Notes: generated by a model not told the origin, from the letters alone. A stretch of 64,000 nucleotides of DNA from Entoloma clypeatum (GCA_963565915.1 OY751492.1:1612001-1676000); one strand, 5' to 3'. Positions 1 to 11,300 are shown, counted from the first letter of the stretch. Made by a program: numbers and translations.

Positions 1-334
1 ACCGACAGAATATCAATGGAGAAATTTTCGGCAGGGAATAAAGAAGCAGTGAGAATTGGAAGCCTTGAGCCAAGTCGGCTGCAGAAGAAGGTCAGGGATA
101 CAGTACTACCGGACAGAAATATCTGTGAATCGTCAAGTATTCTGACTGACAGCCTGAGCGCACCCGTGTGGAGGATATCCACTCATCCTCTTTTTCGGTG
201 CGCTCCGCATACTTATCTTTCGCCGCCAGAATGATTCTTTCGACAGGACAATACTTACCGCTGGTGGACCACGATTCTATGGACGTCGTACGAGGATACG
301 AGATGTAGGTTCTAGACCTCCATCTAAACCTCGG

Positions 335-1125
335 TGACACAGAGGCCGCTTGCAGGGAAGCCCGAGCGGCGACACATTTATATCAAGATTCGCACATCGT
401 CCGTCCACCGTGGCACCACTCGCACAGCTATCTGAGGTGCGAAATTGGACCTCGCCGAGCTACTAAGTACAGGCCAGCGCACTACACATTCCGATTCTTA
501 GACGTCGACCTCGATATGCGGCCAATTGCGAAAACGCTATGTACTTGGCGCGTGGCCTGCACCAACTTACCAACTCCCTTGACCCACGCCGTGTGAGGCC
601 TGGCCTTGGAGTCGTGGTTACCGGTTACACGTTACAGCTAAATCCGTATCGTTAGGACAAAATAACGTACAGCGGAGTCGAGCAGAGAAAATAGAAGTTG
701 GATTCCCTTGGCAGGAATCGGACGTATAACCGAGGTGCGCTGTCGCCTGCTCTGTGTGAGTCGCCGTTCAATGCAAATTCAAACACACAGTGAATTCTGT
801 GAGCTCGGTATGGTGTTGTCGTAGACTCCCTCACTCTAGACCTCGGTGACAGAGAGCCGGAGACCACCTGCAGGGAAGCCCCAGCAGTGACACGTCGATT
901 GAAGATTCACATATCGTCCGTCCACCGTGGCACGATATCTACCCGAGGTGCGTGACTTGAACCTCACCGAGCTACCGCAGACAAACGCGTTACCCAACCA
1001 CATTTCAGACGTCGACCTCAGTGTGCAGTCAATCGCGAAGAGGCTATGCTATGTAGAGACGTGGCCTGTACCAGCTCCATTGACCCATGCCATGTGAGCC
1101 TGGCCTTGATCGTGGTTGACGTCCA
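335..1125. repeat. Diverged tandem duplication, period about 510 bp
   Basis: A block starting near 336 (CGGTGACACAGAGG) recurs near 846 (CGGTGACAGAGAGC). Shared landmarks follow in the same order: a CTGCAGGGAAGCCC-type stretch, ATCGTCCGTCCACCGTGGCA, the ACGTCGACCTC motif and a TTGACCCA-GCC-TGTGAG stretch. The same two units are present in copy B near 41047 and 41600, so the tandem event came before the segmental duplication. I recognise no gene in it. Confidence 0.7.
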
Positions 1126-1754
1126 CGCGATCGCGGCCAGTGCAGGCAGTCCCTGGGAAGTCCTCCGATTCTTCGGCGAGGGCAGAAGCATCCTCTGAGC
1201 CGGCTCTCGTTCCTCCCTAGTTCGAACATCGGATTCCACCAGTGCTTTACCCACAAAGGTGCCCCTGTGCTTCCGCAGGGGCTGGAACAGCGGTCACGAC
1301 TCGTCCACGTCGGTCAAGCCTGTAACCACAAGTGCGCCACGGGAACGTTTTCGACTCCTGGAATAAAGGTTTCTCGACGCCCCCCTCAGCCGGACGCGTT
1401 GTTACAGAGATGGGGTACGGCGCGAGGTTGGAGCATATGTGGTTTTCCTTTTGTTACTGGTTGGGAACTGACTTTTTGGTGTCTGTTGGATTGCTCCGCT
1501 CTACCAGATTATCCTGGTGTGCATACAGGAGCCGCCCGTTTCGGTCAATACGCTCAGAACTTTTACAGCATTGTCGGTGTCCGTTGGGTGCGCGCGAGAT
1601 GTGTGTGGAGCCGTTCGAGGAGTTTTGGGAGGCTGGTTATGCGCAGATAAATGGTAGGAGGAGTTTCATACGTCAGTTGAAGCTGTGTTTGGGTCGTCGA
1701 CGAGCAAACGAGAGAAGGAAGAAGTACCTCGGTGGGTGACCCCCATTCCACCTA

Positions 1755-2030
1755 CTATGTACTTATCCTGCTGTGCATATGGTGTTGACTTTTGAGCTTA
1801 TTAGAACGAGCAAGATCGGATAGCCACTCATTGCAGAAAATGTATCCATGCCCTTGATCAACGAAGTTGACGACAATCGGAAGAAATTTACCCCCAGACT
1901 CGCCCGCTACCGGGGGTGCCATTAAGTACCATACATTCACGACAGAGGGCTGTTTTGCAAGTACAACGAGACCCACGACGTCATTCCCACCGACAGCAGC
2001 TACCACAGCAGCTACTGGATGGCCTGCCAT
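1755..2030 (-). CDS. Hypothetical 91-residue ORF, uncertain
   Basis: This is an uninterrupted 91-codon frame read away from the esterase gene, with its start 84 bp from the esterase ATG. It is preserved without a stop in copy B (42421-42696). The product is hydrophobic and Val/Ala-rich near the N-terminus and has no family signature I recognise. The DNA of the two copies is almost identical here, so conservation of the frame is not evidence of coding. It may be a shadow in a shared promoter region. Confidence 0.2.
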   Translation of the reverse strand: MAGHPVAAVVAAVGGNDVVGLVVLAKQPSVVNVWYLMAPPVAGESGGKFLPIVVNFVDQGHGYIFCNEWLSDLARSNKLKSQHHMHSRIST

Positions 2031-2113
2031 TCTTCAGCTGTATGTCATGACTTGACCCATCTTTGTCCAACAATGATAGCCATCGACGAAATAGTCGAAA
2101 GCCTTTTGTCTTC

Positions 2114-4128
2114 ATGGCGACGACCATCATCATCCCCCGCACTGACCCTCGGATCTTCTACCATGGACGTTGGGACGTTTCTCCCACTACCTGGTGGTCG
2201 GTTCCAATTCATTTCGATTCCATCCTCCCTCCGACTCAATAATTTCACATCCTCAACCCCACAGGGCAGCCTCCGGCTTCAAACTTCATATCCGCAACCT
2301 CCGCTCCCTCTCACTCAATCTCGGGCCCGACACGTCCAAGCCCTCCGCAGACGTCGGCGTGTCCTTCAATTATCGGCCCTTTGTGACGATCCATGCTTCT
2401 GCGGGGACGAACGTCGTTCCTTTGGGAGATGACGACGACGACGTGGAGACGAGCGTAGTGCGAATCAATGTTCAGAGGCCAGAGAACAACCATATCCATC
2501 TTGAGTCCATTGGCCTCAATACTGTATGTCACCTTGACGTGTCGCTTTCGATGTTCTCGTTGAAGTATCACTATCTAATAGGACGCCACACTCCTCCCAT
2601 ACGGACCATTGAGCCTCTCCTTCCTCTTCATCGGCGATTCCTTCTCACTAGTCAGTTCTTTTCCTCTTCCAAGCCGCGCTTCATCTAACAATCTCCAGGG
2701 TTACAACCTCCCCCTCGGCGTGAACCAATCCTGGCCGTCGCTTGTTGCACAGCACTTCAAAGCCGAGCATATAATCCTTGCACAGACCGGTGTCACCCTC
2801 GCCGTACGTCCATTCAAACATTGCCTCTCGCCTTACATACTTAGAAAAAGAAAATAGGACTTACCGGCGTTTGGGAACGCCCACAGCATGTCCTTTCAAT
2901 TCTTCCAGGTCCGTCGTCATGTCTACCTTCAACTTTTCATCAACCAGAAAATTAATTGCACCTCGTTCAGACCGAAGACCCCGTCTACCAAGGTCAAAAT
3001 ACCCCATGGGACTTTTCGCGTGACAAGCCGACGCCAACGTATATAGTCATCTATCTCGGGTACGTGTAGTCCGTCCATCAGTCCCTCATGGCCCGCCTTG
3101 GTGCTTACCGAGATCTTCTGGGCAGCGCGAATGACATCGGGATGGACATTACTGATGCCCAGTTTATCGAGGTAGGTCCTTCTACAGCTCTCCCTCCATC
3201 ATTATCAAAGGAATCTTCGTTCTTCACAGACATACACAGCCTTTTTAACTCGCCTGCGCACTGTCTACCCGGATCAGCCCATTTTCGTGTTTGCTCCAGT
3301 CAGCTTGCCATTTGTCTGTATATGATTTCGGCTGACATCAGATTATATGTAGTGGGGTGTCCCAACCGAGCAGGGAACGATCAGCATGTATGGGTACTAC
3401 CTCACCGATGTCTATCGTGGGCTCGTGGATAGTTTCCGGTTAGTCCCTTCCTTTGTCGATTGGTTTAAACGCTTTCTTCTTTTCTTTCTCTTTCTATCTC
3501 CTTTTCTCTATATATCCTGATTCGTCGAAGCCCCTTCCTTCTTTTCTCTTCTCTTCTCGTTCAAAACATCTATTCCCCTCCTTCCACCGCCGAAACCCGC
3601 TTTCTCCCTCCCTCTCCCCTTTCCATAATTCTGTTTTTGTGAGACAACATATGTTGACTCAACAAATCCCGTTCTTTTTTTCCAATATTATAATATTTTG
3701 GTACTTCTCCCCACCCGGCCAATATCGTTCTCGTTCTTTTCCTTGTATTTCCATTCTTATTGAAAGGAATATAAATATATCGTAACTCCTCAAACCCCTT
3801 TCCTTTCTCTTAATTGGTTTATTAATACCAACTATTATTTTTGGTATCTTTCCCCTCGCCACAGCACCCATTTTTTTCTCTGTCTCTCTCATTTCCTATA
3901 TATTCGGGATGAATCTGCCGCGTACTCACTGCCTCCTACAGATTCAAAGGAGACACCAACGTCTTCCTCGTCGACACCATGAACTGGATCACCTCCGTGT
4001 CTGACCTCATCCCGGGAGATGAGCACCTCAATGTCTCTGGGAACGAGCGCGTTGCCGAAAAGTTTGCGGGGTGGCTTGAGGAGTGGGGCGTCAAGCATTC
4101 AGAGCGCTGGCCCTCCCAAGGTGCTTGA
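2114..4128 (+). CDS. SGNH/GDSL-type esterase, ten exons
   Basis: Predicted hydrolase of ester bonds, probably carbohydrate-esterase-like (CE2-type appearance); substrate unknown. Exons by splice-site reading: 2114-2193, 2265-2523, 2582-2650, 2699-2803, 2858-2908, 2971-3059, 3126-3171, 3230-3298, 3353-3438, 3942-4128. They join in phase to 346 residues. Block I is FIGDS with the nucleophile Ser near residue 133. Block III is LGANDIG with Asn near 220. The C-terminal acid/base block is GDEHLN with Asp 311 and His 313, one residue tighter than classical DxxH. An N-terminal beta-rich segment of about 110 residues (PRIFYHGRWD near the start) precedes the SGNH fold, as in CE2 enzymes. I see no clear signal peptide, so it may be cytosolic. 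Intron 9 is 503 bp and pyrimidine-rich, unlike the others (about 47-71 bp). AATAAA follows at 4191. It appears intact; the duplicate at 42780 is truncated. Confidence 0.85.
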
Positions 4129-4190
4129 GATGAAAAGAATTGTAGATCTAAATATGTACAACTCGCTTGAAAGTATGTCTAAATGCCCAC

Positions 4191-4196
4191 AATAAA
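4191..4196 (+). terminator. Candidate polyadenylation signal of the esterase gene
   Basis: AATAAA lies 63 bp after the stop codon, in a suitable position for 3' end formation. Fungal polyadenylation signals are loose, so this is only indicative. Confidence 0.45.
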
Positions 4197-4371
4197 TTCC
4201 CTCCGTTTTCCTCATAAGTTCGCACCCCCGTTGACGATCTGTTTGCCATTGATCTATCCCTCGCTAAACATTTTTTTGCAAGTTGCCATTAGAGATGGCC
4301 GGGTCTCGTCAAGAAATAACCAACTTCATCTGAGGCACCCATGACAGATATGATTGATATCCTTATACAGA

Positions 4372-5182
4372 TTCATGTCCTCCCTGGTTTCCGGCACTTT
4401 CTTCAACCATCCATGGCTTCCGACCTCTTCGCTGGCTTATCTCACAATAGACCTGTCGTCATCTTCAACATCCACGAGGACCGATGCGACTGCCCTCGCT
4501 CTCATCTCGGGTGTTGATGAGCCACTTCATATTCCGCTTGAAAGCTTCAGCCATCGACAAGCAGTTGAGCTGCGTGATAGCCTTCGCAGCTATCTGAGGA
4601 CACATGGTGTAGAAGTCGACTCTCGCGCGAACCGCCCGTTTTCGAAAGTTGCGCACAAGGAAGCCATCATATATCAAGTTCTCTGAAAGCGAGTGGTGAA
4701 GCCGATACATATTGGATGCTCTTGGTTACTCGGTACGTCCTATTCCTCACTTGCCCAGTTGTACACCTTGCTGATGACTCCATTCAGTCCCAAAACTTGC
4801 ATTGGTCTCGCATTTGGTGGTGTCCCACTGGCCCGCTCGCATTCCTTCCCATCCACGCTGCCGGGATTTACAGTAACGACAAGGCTCGTGGACCCTGCGT
4901 TTCGGACTTTGTCATTTCCTCGTACACTCCGACCGTCAACGCCTTGAAATCAGCATCTACAGCGCACCGAACACCCACTAGCTTACTTCTTATCAGCCAG
5001 CCGTCCACACCAGGCCTCCCTCCCATCCCAGCTACGAGAAAGGAAACACATGTGCTAAGGGATATGATAGACGAAGAACACATCGAAACATTGTTACTGG
5101 AGGGGGATGGCATACAGAAGATTCAAGATAAGCTTGGAGATACGGGGGATGCCCTCCTGACATGGGTGCACTTTGGAATTTG
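4372..5182 (+). pseudogene. CHAT-domain protein fragment, frameshifted
   Basis: The conceptual translation in two frames carries the hallmark of fungal CHAT (caspase-like) proteins: a VVKPI - LDALGYS helix, then RIWWCPTGPLAFLPIHAAGIY-type sequence, then VSDFVISSYTPTVNAL. The His of PIHAAG corresponds to the first catalytic position. The helix is broken by a frameshift near 4705, where VVKPI and LDALGYS lie in different frames, and there is a stop just before it. The frame ends at 5182 in VHFGI, where the family continues with the HxACHG block holding the catalytic Cys, so that residue is missing. CHAT domains act as protease or effector modules in fungal NLR-like systems. The next gene is an NLR-like remnant, so both may be relics of one defence locus. 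The upstream TPR part expected of such proteins is not visible. Confidence 0.7.
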
Positions 5183-6081
5183 ACTGGGGTCGTTCTGCAG
5201 GCTGACGCTCCCAACCAATTCGTTTCAATTACCATTCATTTGCAAAGGAATATGGACGGGATTACACCAGAACTGCCTAACACCCACAACCCACCATGGC
5301 ACGAGTGCCCAGCCGCGCCCCGTCCAATAGAAAGCAAGATGATCAGCAATCTCTGACACCAATGTGAGCAAGGGTTATCACGTTCACACGCGAGCTCACG
5401 ATGTCTATGTTCATCGCGAGCATCAGTATCACATTCTCATGTCCACGCCTAGGGGTAGAAGGTCATGTAGGCACTGTTAACGAAGGGGGCGCAAGGAGTC
5501 GCAGGATTCGTGGAGGATACTGGATCTGGATCAACTGTCCCTCTTGCAGACACCTTATCTTGAAATACTCGATGAGGGCTCTTTGCATTTCCCTCCGTTC
5601 AGTTTCTCTAATCAGGTCTCTCCGACCTGTCTCCGACTCCCCGCTTTCTTGAAGTTCTTGGGTAGGCATCCCAATCAGAGCGGACTAAAAAGACCGGCCA
5701 CGTGAATGGCGGGTTGGGCTTGAACCCACCTCTTTTTTTTGCAGCGACCAACAACACGACAAGCACCTGGCACATATGTAAGTATGTGCGCATTTGCGCA
5801 ATGCGCTGACAGAATTTTTTGGTTTAGTTGTCACATATGTATCCACTGTTGTCAGTGTTGAAACCACAGGTAGCGCTGTCAAATCGCCCTCACCCTCAAA
5901 ACATTTATCTGGCGGGATCGTAATTTGTCCTTGGTCTGGCGGCCGCATCCCCCAGAGCCTCCCTGTCAGCGTGTCTTGGCTGTAAGGTCTCTGTCCGGCG
6001 ACATCGGAAATACGAGTAAGAGCACAGCCTCTTTTGCAGCCTTCGAGCGTTGACATCTCCATTATCAGAGCACCGTCACCT
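5183..6081. other. No firm gene
   Basis: Only short frames occur here and none shows a recognisable motif. A B-box-like GGTTCAAGCC on the minus strand near 5725 is not part of a foldable tRNA that I can draw. The stretch probably holds the promoter and 5' region of the broken NLR-like gene that follows, perhaps with upstream exons I cannot identify. Confidence 0.4.
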
Positions 6082-8236
6082 ATGGCCTACCCGCTGAATT
6101 CAGTCGCGGTGGTTGCAGATTTCGTGGCAATGACGCAGAACCTCATCACGGTAAGTAGTCTACAATCTATGATTCAACACCGGCGTGTTAACATTCTGTA
6201 CAGAAAGATGTTATCCGACAATTTGATCAGTTGGTGCAGGATACATTGCCAATCATGGAAGAGGTTCACGAGATCATGATGGCGAATTCGCCGCTTGCAA
6301 AGTCGCGCATGGTTCGCGGGGACCTGAAGAAAGTCCTCGAGTGGGTAGCCCCATGTTTACACTCCTCCTCATTGTTCACAATAAGTTTGCGAACAGAACG
6401 GGGGCGGCTATGGAGGTCTTCGTGAAGAGAGTAAAGTCAAGGAAGATAGTCCGGCGACTGCTGACTGCTGACCCAGACATCAAGACGATGACTCGGTATC
6501 AAGAGCTTCTCATGAAGCATGTTTCCGACGTGAGTTTCGTTTTTCAGCTCCTCGGACTCGACGAACTTGCTGTTGATGGAATCTGGGCAGGTCAAAGCAA
6601 ACCTCAATTTCGCGCGTCTCGAGCGGCAGATCCAGGCCCTCGAGAGACGAGAAAACCGGGCGGACGCGAGGGATTCGCCCGTTGCAGTGGGTGGGATAGA
6701 AGGAGAGAATGACGTAGAAATGTCCTCGGACGCCGACGTGGAAGGGACAACGGAGGAACAACCGGAGAATGGAAATTCATCGCAGGGGGTGGATGAAGAA
6801 GCGGTACAGGGGTTAGGGGAAAGGGTTGAAAGGCTGACGGAGGGGATGCTGGATGATTTGGGAAATACTGCACAAGCGCAATCAAAGGAAGCACAAGGAG
6901 AGTGTGAATCAACCCCGCCTTCCACCTCAGAATCACCAGGATCCGACGGCGCTGACAGTATGGCAGAGGAAGAGGGCTTCCGAGAATCATCCCCCGTTCG
7001 CAGAGCCACGTCCCGGGGATGGATCCAAAAGACGACGAGACTGTTTTCCAACAGCCGGGCTCGTCCAGAGGAAGTGCCCGGTTGCAATGGCAGGGCGTCG
7101 TCGCGGGGAATGCTGAAATGGGGATTGCTGGGACGACCCGTCAATGCTCGATCCATCGCAATGCATTCCAGCCCCTCTATGCTCCCAATCACACACCCGG
7201 TTCCCGCTTCGGCTGCCATAAACCCTGGCAGTTTCAGCTTGGTTTTGGAAGATGATGGGGTGTCCGTTGGTGGTATTGAGGTCTCGGTAGGCGAGGGAAC
7301 GATGACAGATGATGGCATTGTTGGGTTCGCTGAGGTTGCTGATAATCTGCCTTTGGAGGTCTCGACGCCAGCAGAAGAATGGTTAGAGAATGGTTTGGAG
7401 ACGCAGGGAGCTAGTCCATCTCCTGAAATCACTGCAAGCTCCCATACTTTCCACAAACGAAAGGGAGCGGACAATTACAACTTTCCCATTCCTACTCAAG
7501 TCACTGCGTCAATCGCACGACCTTGGGATACCACATCACTTCCAACTTCGGCGCTGAAGGAGGGGGATACTCAACCCTCTTCGTCGACGCCCTTGAATAA
7601 TATTTTCGGAACAGAGGATACGGAGTTCACAGACAATTTTGGAGAACTTCGAGATGCAGATGAACAACCGCCGGCTACCCTCATGTTAGATCCTGCGATT
7701 ACGAGGACATGGGACGCACGAAAGACAGAAACCAATCCTAACATGCGCGACTACGAGGAATCTCCGCAGTGTCCGCATCCCGTGGTTTCCTCCGAACATG
7801 CTCAATTTTGTTATCCACCAGACCAGCATCAGGAAACGTCGTATGCGCCAATCTTCCCGAATTCTCCCTCTTTGCATGACACTGGCATTGTGCAGCAGGC
7901 TTTTCGAGACTCTCTGCAGAATCTTGCTACGCTCTGGTCCAATGTTCAAGATGCAAATGAGGGCGTTCCTTGTCATGCGCGTCCTTCTTTAGGTGGCCCT
8001 GTGTTAAGGCACGGAACGTTATCTCATACTATAGCAAACATTGGTGGCCATCATAACCTTTTCGCTGGGAGCGTCATCAACAACAACAGAGGCAGAACAA
8101 AAACCATCGTTCTGTTGAACTCGTCGGTGAAAGTCTATCGAGGTTTGGAAGGTCTTCTCCACGATTCTTTAAGTATAGTTGACTTCTTGTTCTGTTTGCT
8201 CCCAGGCTGCAGACTCGGGGGCCGAGGGAGGTATAG
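6082..8236 (+). pseudogene. NLR-like (STAND) protein, N-terminal half
   Basis: Exons by splice reading: 6082-6150, 6204-6340, 6397-6529, 6591-8142 and perhaps 8206-8236. The first three join in phase into a helical domain of about 113 residues (MAYPLNSVAVVADF...; ...KTMTRYQELLMKHVSD), the sort of N-terminal helical bundle seen in basidiomycete NLRs. Exon 4 is a long acidic Ser/Pro-rich linker. It ends with NIGGHHNLFAGSVINNN and a following TKT stretch; in my recollection such an Asn-rich segment precedes the NACHT in many Agaricomycete NLRs. The NACHT itself is not contiguous: after about 300 bp comes a hAT element, and a NACHT fragment reappears at 10217. I infer one ancestral gene, now split and dead. 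The N-terminal half could still be expressed as a truncated protein. Confidence 0.6.
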
Positions 8237-8534
8237 GTAAAAACATAAGCCTCGAACTAAGTGTAACAATGAGGATGATATACCCTAAATTATTACCTGT
8301 ATTATAGACGAACACTGTTGGATAAAGGGTATGGATTGGATGAACCACTCAGCTGGAACCTATACATAGTGATCGGTCATCACTACAGGCCTCAAGTCTT
8401 CTATCAAGTCACCTCTCATCAAGGATTCGCCCAAAACATGCTTGTAGAAACCTTTCGCAGTATTGGGCCCATACTGATAACATCTGCATTAGGTTTCAGC
8501 CCACCAGCTCTCCGACCGACCACAACAGCAGCAT

Positions 8535-9790
8535 GTACCCATTACACTGGCCACGGTCCGGTCCGGTCCGTGTCCATGCATTTTCGACTGGACCTGGACC
8601 CGCACCTAGGGGTCCAGTAGACTCCAGTCCGAGCATCCAGTGGACCTAATTTTTAAGCTCAAAACCCGCTGAGTTCACGGCTAGTGTACAGAAAAAAACC
8701 TGTATGCAAAAACCATCACGAAATCGCGCCGCATCCACAGAACGGCAGGCTCTCGTCTAAGCGGGCCTTTTTTCTACACACAAATGCGGTGTATTTGAGA
8801 TAGAAATGAAGAGAAATGAATTAGAACTCACAGAGGTATGTCCCATTCTTTCCAATGGAAGTTGATGAGTTCGTTGATCAGACGTCTGCCGATCACGTGA
8901 CAGCGTCGACGCGTTCGGTAACCATGATTCATGATCAACGAAGTCATTGACCCATCCTCTCTCATTCCACACCCCATGTCCGATGTTTTTTTTTTGACAT
9001 CGGACACTGGCAGATTAAAGGACCAGGTTCATGAGAGCCGGGTACGGCATGATTCGGGCTTGCAGTGGCTCAAGGGACTGATGAGAGGGATAATCATATC
9101 CCAGTGAGTTCTCATTCGTTTTCTTTCGTTACTATCTCAAAAATATCCCAATTATGTGTAGATCAAGAGCCTGCATGGATGAGAGCCCGGAGCTCACGGG
9201 GTGTGGCACGATTTCGGGCTGTTATGGGTGCAGGGGCTATGGGAAAGAATAAATCATATCTTGGTGAGTTTCCATCCATTTATATCTCAAATCCATCCCA
9301 TTTATGTCTAGATTAAATGCCTGGGTCGACGACAGCCCAGCGTTTCGCGGATATCGCGCAATTTTGGATTTTTATGGGTCAAGGGGTTGAAGTGATGTAT
9401 AAATCACAACTCGGTGCGTTCTTATTCGTTTCCCTTCGTTTCTATCTCAAATTCATGCCATCTATGTGTAGATTGAATGCACAGGCAGACGACAGCCCAG
9501 CGTTCCACGGATATGGTGCGATTTTATATTTTTATGTGTCAAGGGGTTGAAGTACTAATTTATCTGAGTAGGTCATGCATGGATTCTTTTCATTTCCATC
9601 TCGAAAGTTCAGTATTTATATGTGGAAGAAATGGTTGAGTAAATGACACGTCAAACACGCTGCCGAAGTTAATCAGAATCTGAGGTGGGTCCAGCAGGTC
9701 CGAACCCCCAGTCCAGACCTAGGGTCCAGTCCAGGTCCGAACCACGGTCCGGAGGTTTGAGGACCAAACCGTGGCCAGTGTAGTACCCAT
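8535..9790. mobile_element. hAT-1: non-autonomous hAT-type element with 8-bp TSD
   Basis: The element spans 8543-9782 (1240 bp) and is flanked by a perfect 8-bp duplication GTACCCAT (8535-8542 and 9783-9790). Its ends are inverted: TACACTGGCCACGG on the left and CCGTGGCCAGTGTA on the right. An 8-bp TSD with short TIRs is the signature of the hAT superfamily. No transposase frame is present. The subterminal regions are rich in GGTCCAG/GGACC motifs. The interior has repeat units on opposite strands in the two halves, so it is foldback-like. A second copy lies at 43292-44778. Confidence 0.9.
9104..9640 (+). repeat. Tandem intron-like units inside hAT-1
   Basis: Three clear units and a fourth degenerate one have a period of 150-160 bp. 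Each begins GTGAGT or GTGCGT, has a pyrimidine-rich body (CTCATTCG..., TATCTCAA) and ends in GTGTAG or GTCTAG. The GT...TAG blocks are 9104-9161 (58 nt), 9264-9311 (48 nt) and 9414-9471 (58 nt). The two stretches between them are both exactly 102 nt. The left half of the element carries the same unit in reverse (8774-8831). These blocks have the ends and length of fungal spliceosomal introns, but no open frame joins them. Confidence 0.7.
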
Positions 9791-10216
9791 GGCAAGACAG
9801 ACACGGATTACCAACTGAAAACTCACCAGGAAAACACCAGTACTAGCACACCAGCGGGCCAGCATACAACTCTACCGATGAATCTCCTTCGACGCTCGTA
9901 TCTCCACCCTCACGTTCAGGCGATTGTAAAGTCGTATGTGCAAAACGGAACTCACCAAAGTACAGAGCCATGACTAGACAAATGGGTTAATCACGTCGCT
10001 GACTGTCCACCAACCCGTACTGTACACGTCTCAGGGAGTACATCCCTCGAGACACAAAAGTTCAATACGGAGAGGTCATCAACCACAATATATCAATTGA
10101 CCACTCGCGCGGCTGTGAGTTAAGCTCCAAGTCGTCTTCCCGAACAAAGCGGCGTAATCTGATCACTGTGAACAGGCTTTCACTGGCGAGCAATCTTGGA
10201 ATTGTATTCTCCAGGT

Positions 10217-10575
10217 GCTGGTTATGACTCCCTGGAGCGCAGCGGCCCTGCTCCCCGTTGCTTACCAGGATTGTGGACAAGATTCTGGTGGATATAAAGC
10301 AGTGGATCGGGACTGGAAAGAAGCTCTGTTGGCTTCATGTGCCTGCAGGTGCGGGAAAGTCCCCCACCACACAGACGGTTGCAGATACCTCCGCTGGAAA
10401 CGGGAAGCTCGCTGCGAGTTTCTTTTTTTCTCAATCGGTGCCCACCTGCAATATGATGAAACATCTCTTTCCGATGCTGGCCATTCAAATCGTGATGTCC
10501 GCTCTTGACAGACGCCATAGGATCGAGAACGTGCTCACATCAGGAAAAAATAACTTGTCTATGGAGCAGCCGTAG
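10217..10575 (+). pseudogene. NACHT NTPase fragment
   Basis: After a plausible 3' splice site near 10214 the translation gives GYDSLERSGPAPRC, the conserved lead-in to basidiomycete NACHT domains. After a frameshift near 10265 it continues as IVDKILVDIKQWI, then WLHVPAGAGKS (Walker A, invariant GKS kept), QTVAD, LAASFFFSQS and MKHLFPMLAIQIV. The domain stops at 10575, before Walker B and the winged-helix parts. It probably belongs to the NLR-like gene begun at 6082, separated from it by the hAT-1 insertion. NACHT modules oligomerise on ligand binding to switch on death or defence effectors. This copy cannot be functional. Confidence 0.75.
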
Positions 10576-11300
10576 TGCTACGTAGATCGTGTTGCTTCGT
10601 AGACAAGTCCCTGTTATTAAGTTCACATAGCCACCTGCCAAGCTATCATAGCTCCCCATAGCTCCCTGTAGCTCTTCGTCTACAAGAGCTATGGGTGCTA
10701 TTAAGACATTGGAACACTTGATTGTGTCACACCTAATCCAGTAGTGAACAAAAAAAAACATATATTGCATATTTCCTAGCTATACAAAGCAACTAGTAGT
10801 CTAATGAATTTACAAGTACTTATATTACCATGATAGATACTCATTCTTGGGAGTGAGGGACGGTAGTTGGGCACGAAGGATGGGCATTGTGCACAAGAGG
10901 CGGCCATGGGGCATGAGGGATGGGTGTTGGGCACGTTGGGAGTGAGGGACGGTACACCACCAAGGTGGTTCGATGTTGATCAAAGACCGGCGTCAAAGAT
11001 TTCTGAAAGCTGACCCGAGAGTCTCTATGAGAGATGGTGAGAAGGTCTGCCGAAGGCTGGAAGGCAAAACATTGACCAGTGGTTTCTGGCAGTGCCATTA
11101 TAAGACTTTATACAATCCGACTGGGAGCTTTCATTCAAACCCTCCAGAAAAGGGGCCTTGCCGTCGTTGTGACAAGCTTTGGAACTACACATTGAGTAGA
11201 CGTCGTTTGCAACCTCCTGATGACATTGACTCAATCCCACACAATTTCAAAATGGCTCAACAAAGATCTTATATGCCGAGATGATTCAATTAACGAGATC
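10576..11300. other. Non-coding junction with minisatellite-like repeats
   Basis: 10841-10955 holds imperfect repeats of a TTGGGCACGAGGGATGGG type, related to the GCCCAAC-type minisatellites at 32-32.5 kb and 39-39.4 kb read on the other strand. A plus-strand frame at 10973-11284 (103 codons) has a CxxC pair (PCRRC) but no family I recognise. The left end of the adjoining Plavaka-like element must be in or near this stretch, but I could not find its terminal repeat. Confidence 0.45.

Larger units (their letters stand above)
1..2573. repeat. Segmental duplication, copy A (partner 40737-43239)
   Basis: This block matches 40737-43239 in the same orientation, from the window edge to within intron 2 of the esterase gene. 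Identity is uneven: about 1-1600 has many indels and substitutions, while about 1600-2573 is almost identical. The match begins within the first bases, so the duplication probably continues upstream of the window. Copy B is preceded by a small secreted-protein gene, so a second copy of that gene may lie just outside the window (inference). Confidence 0.9.

Noticed and set aside
1267..1739. 127- and 135-codon plus-strand frames before the esterase
   Set aside because: They overlap in different frames, are disrupted in copy B by an 85-bp deletion and frameshifts, and show no motif.
5700..5760. Possible tRNA (B-box GGTTCAAGCC on the minus strand)
   Set aside because: No acceptor, D or anticodon arms can be drawn around it.
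6437..7474. 345-codon minus-strand frame opposite the NLR-like linker
   Set aside because: It is the mirror of a low-complexity Ser/Pro/Glu-rich coding exon that has coherent splice sites on the plus strand; no motif.
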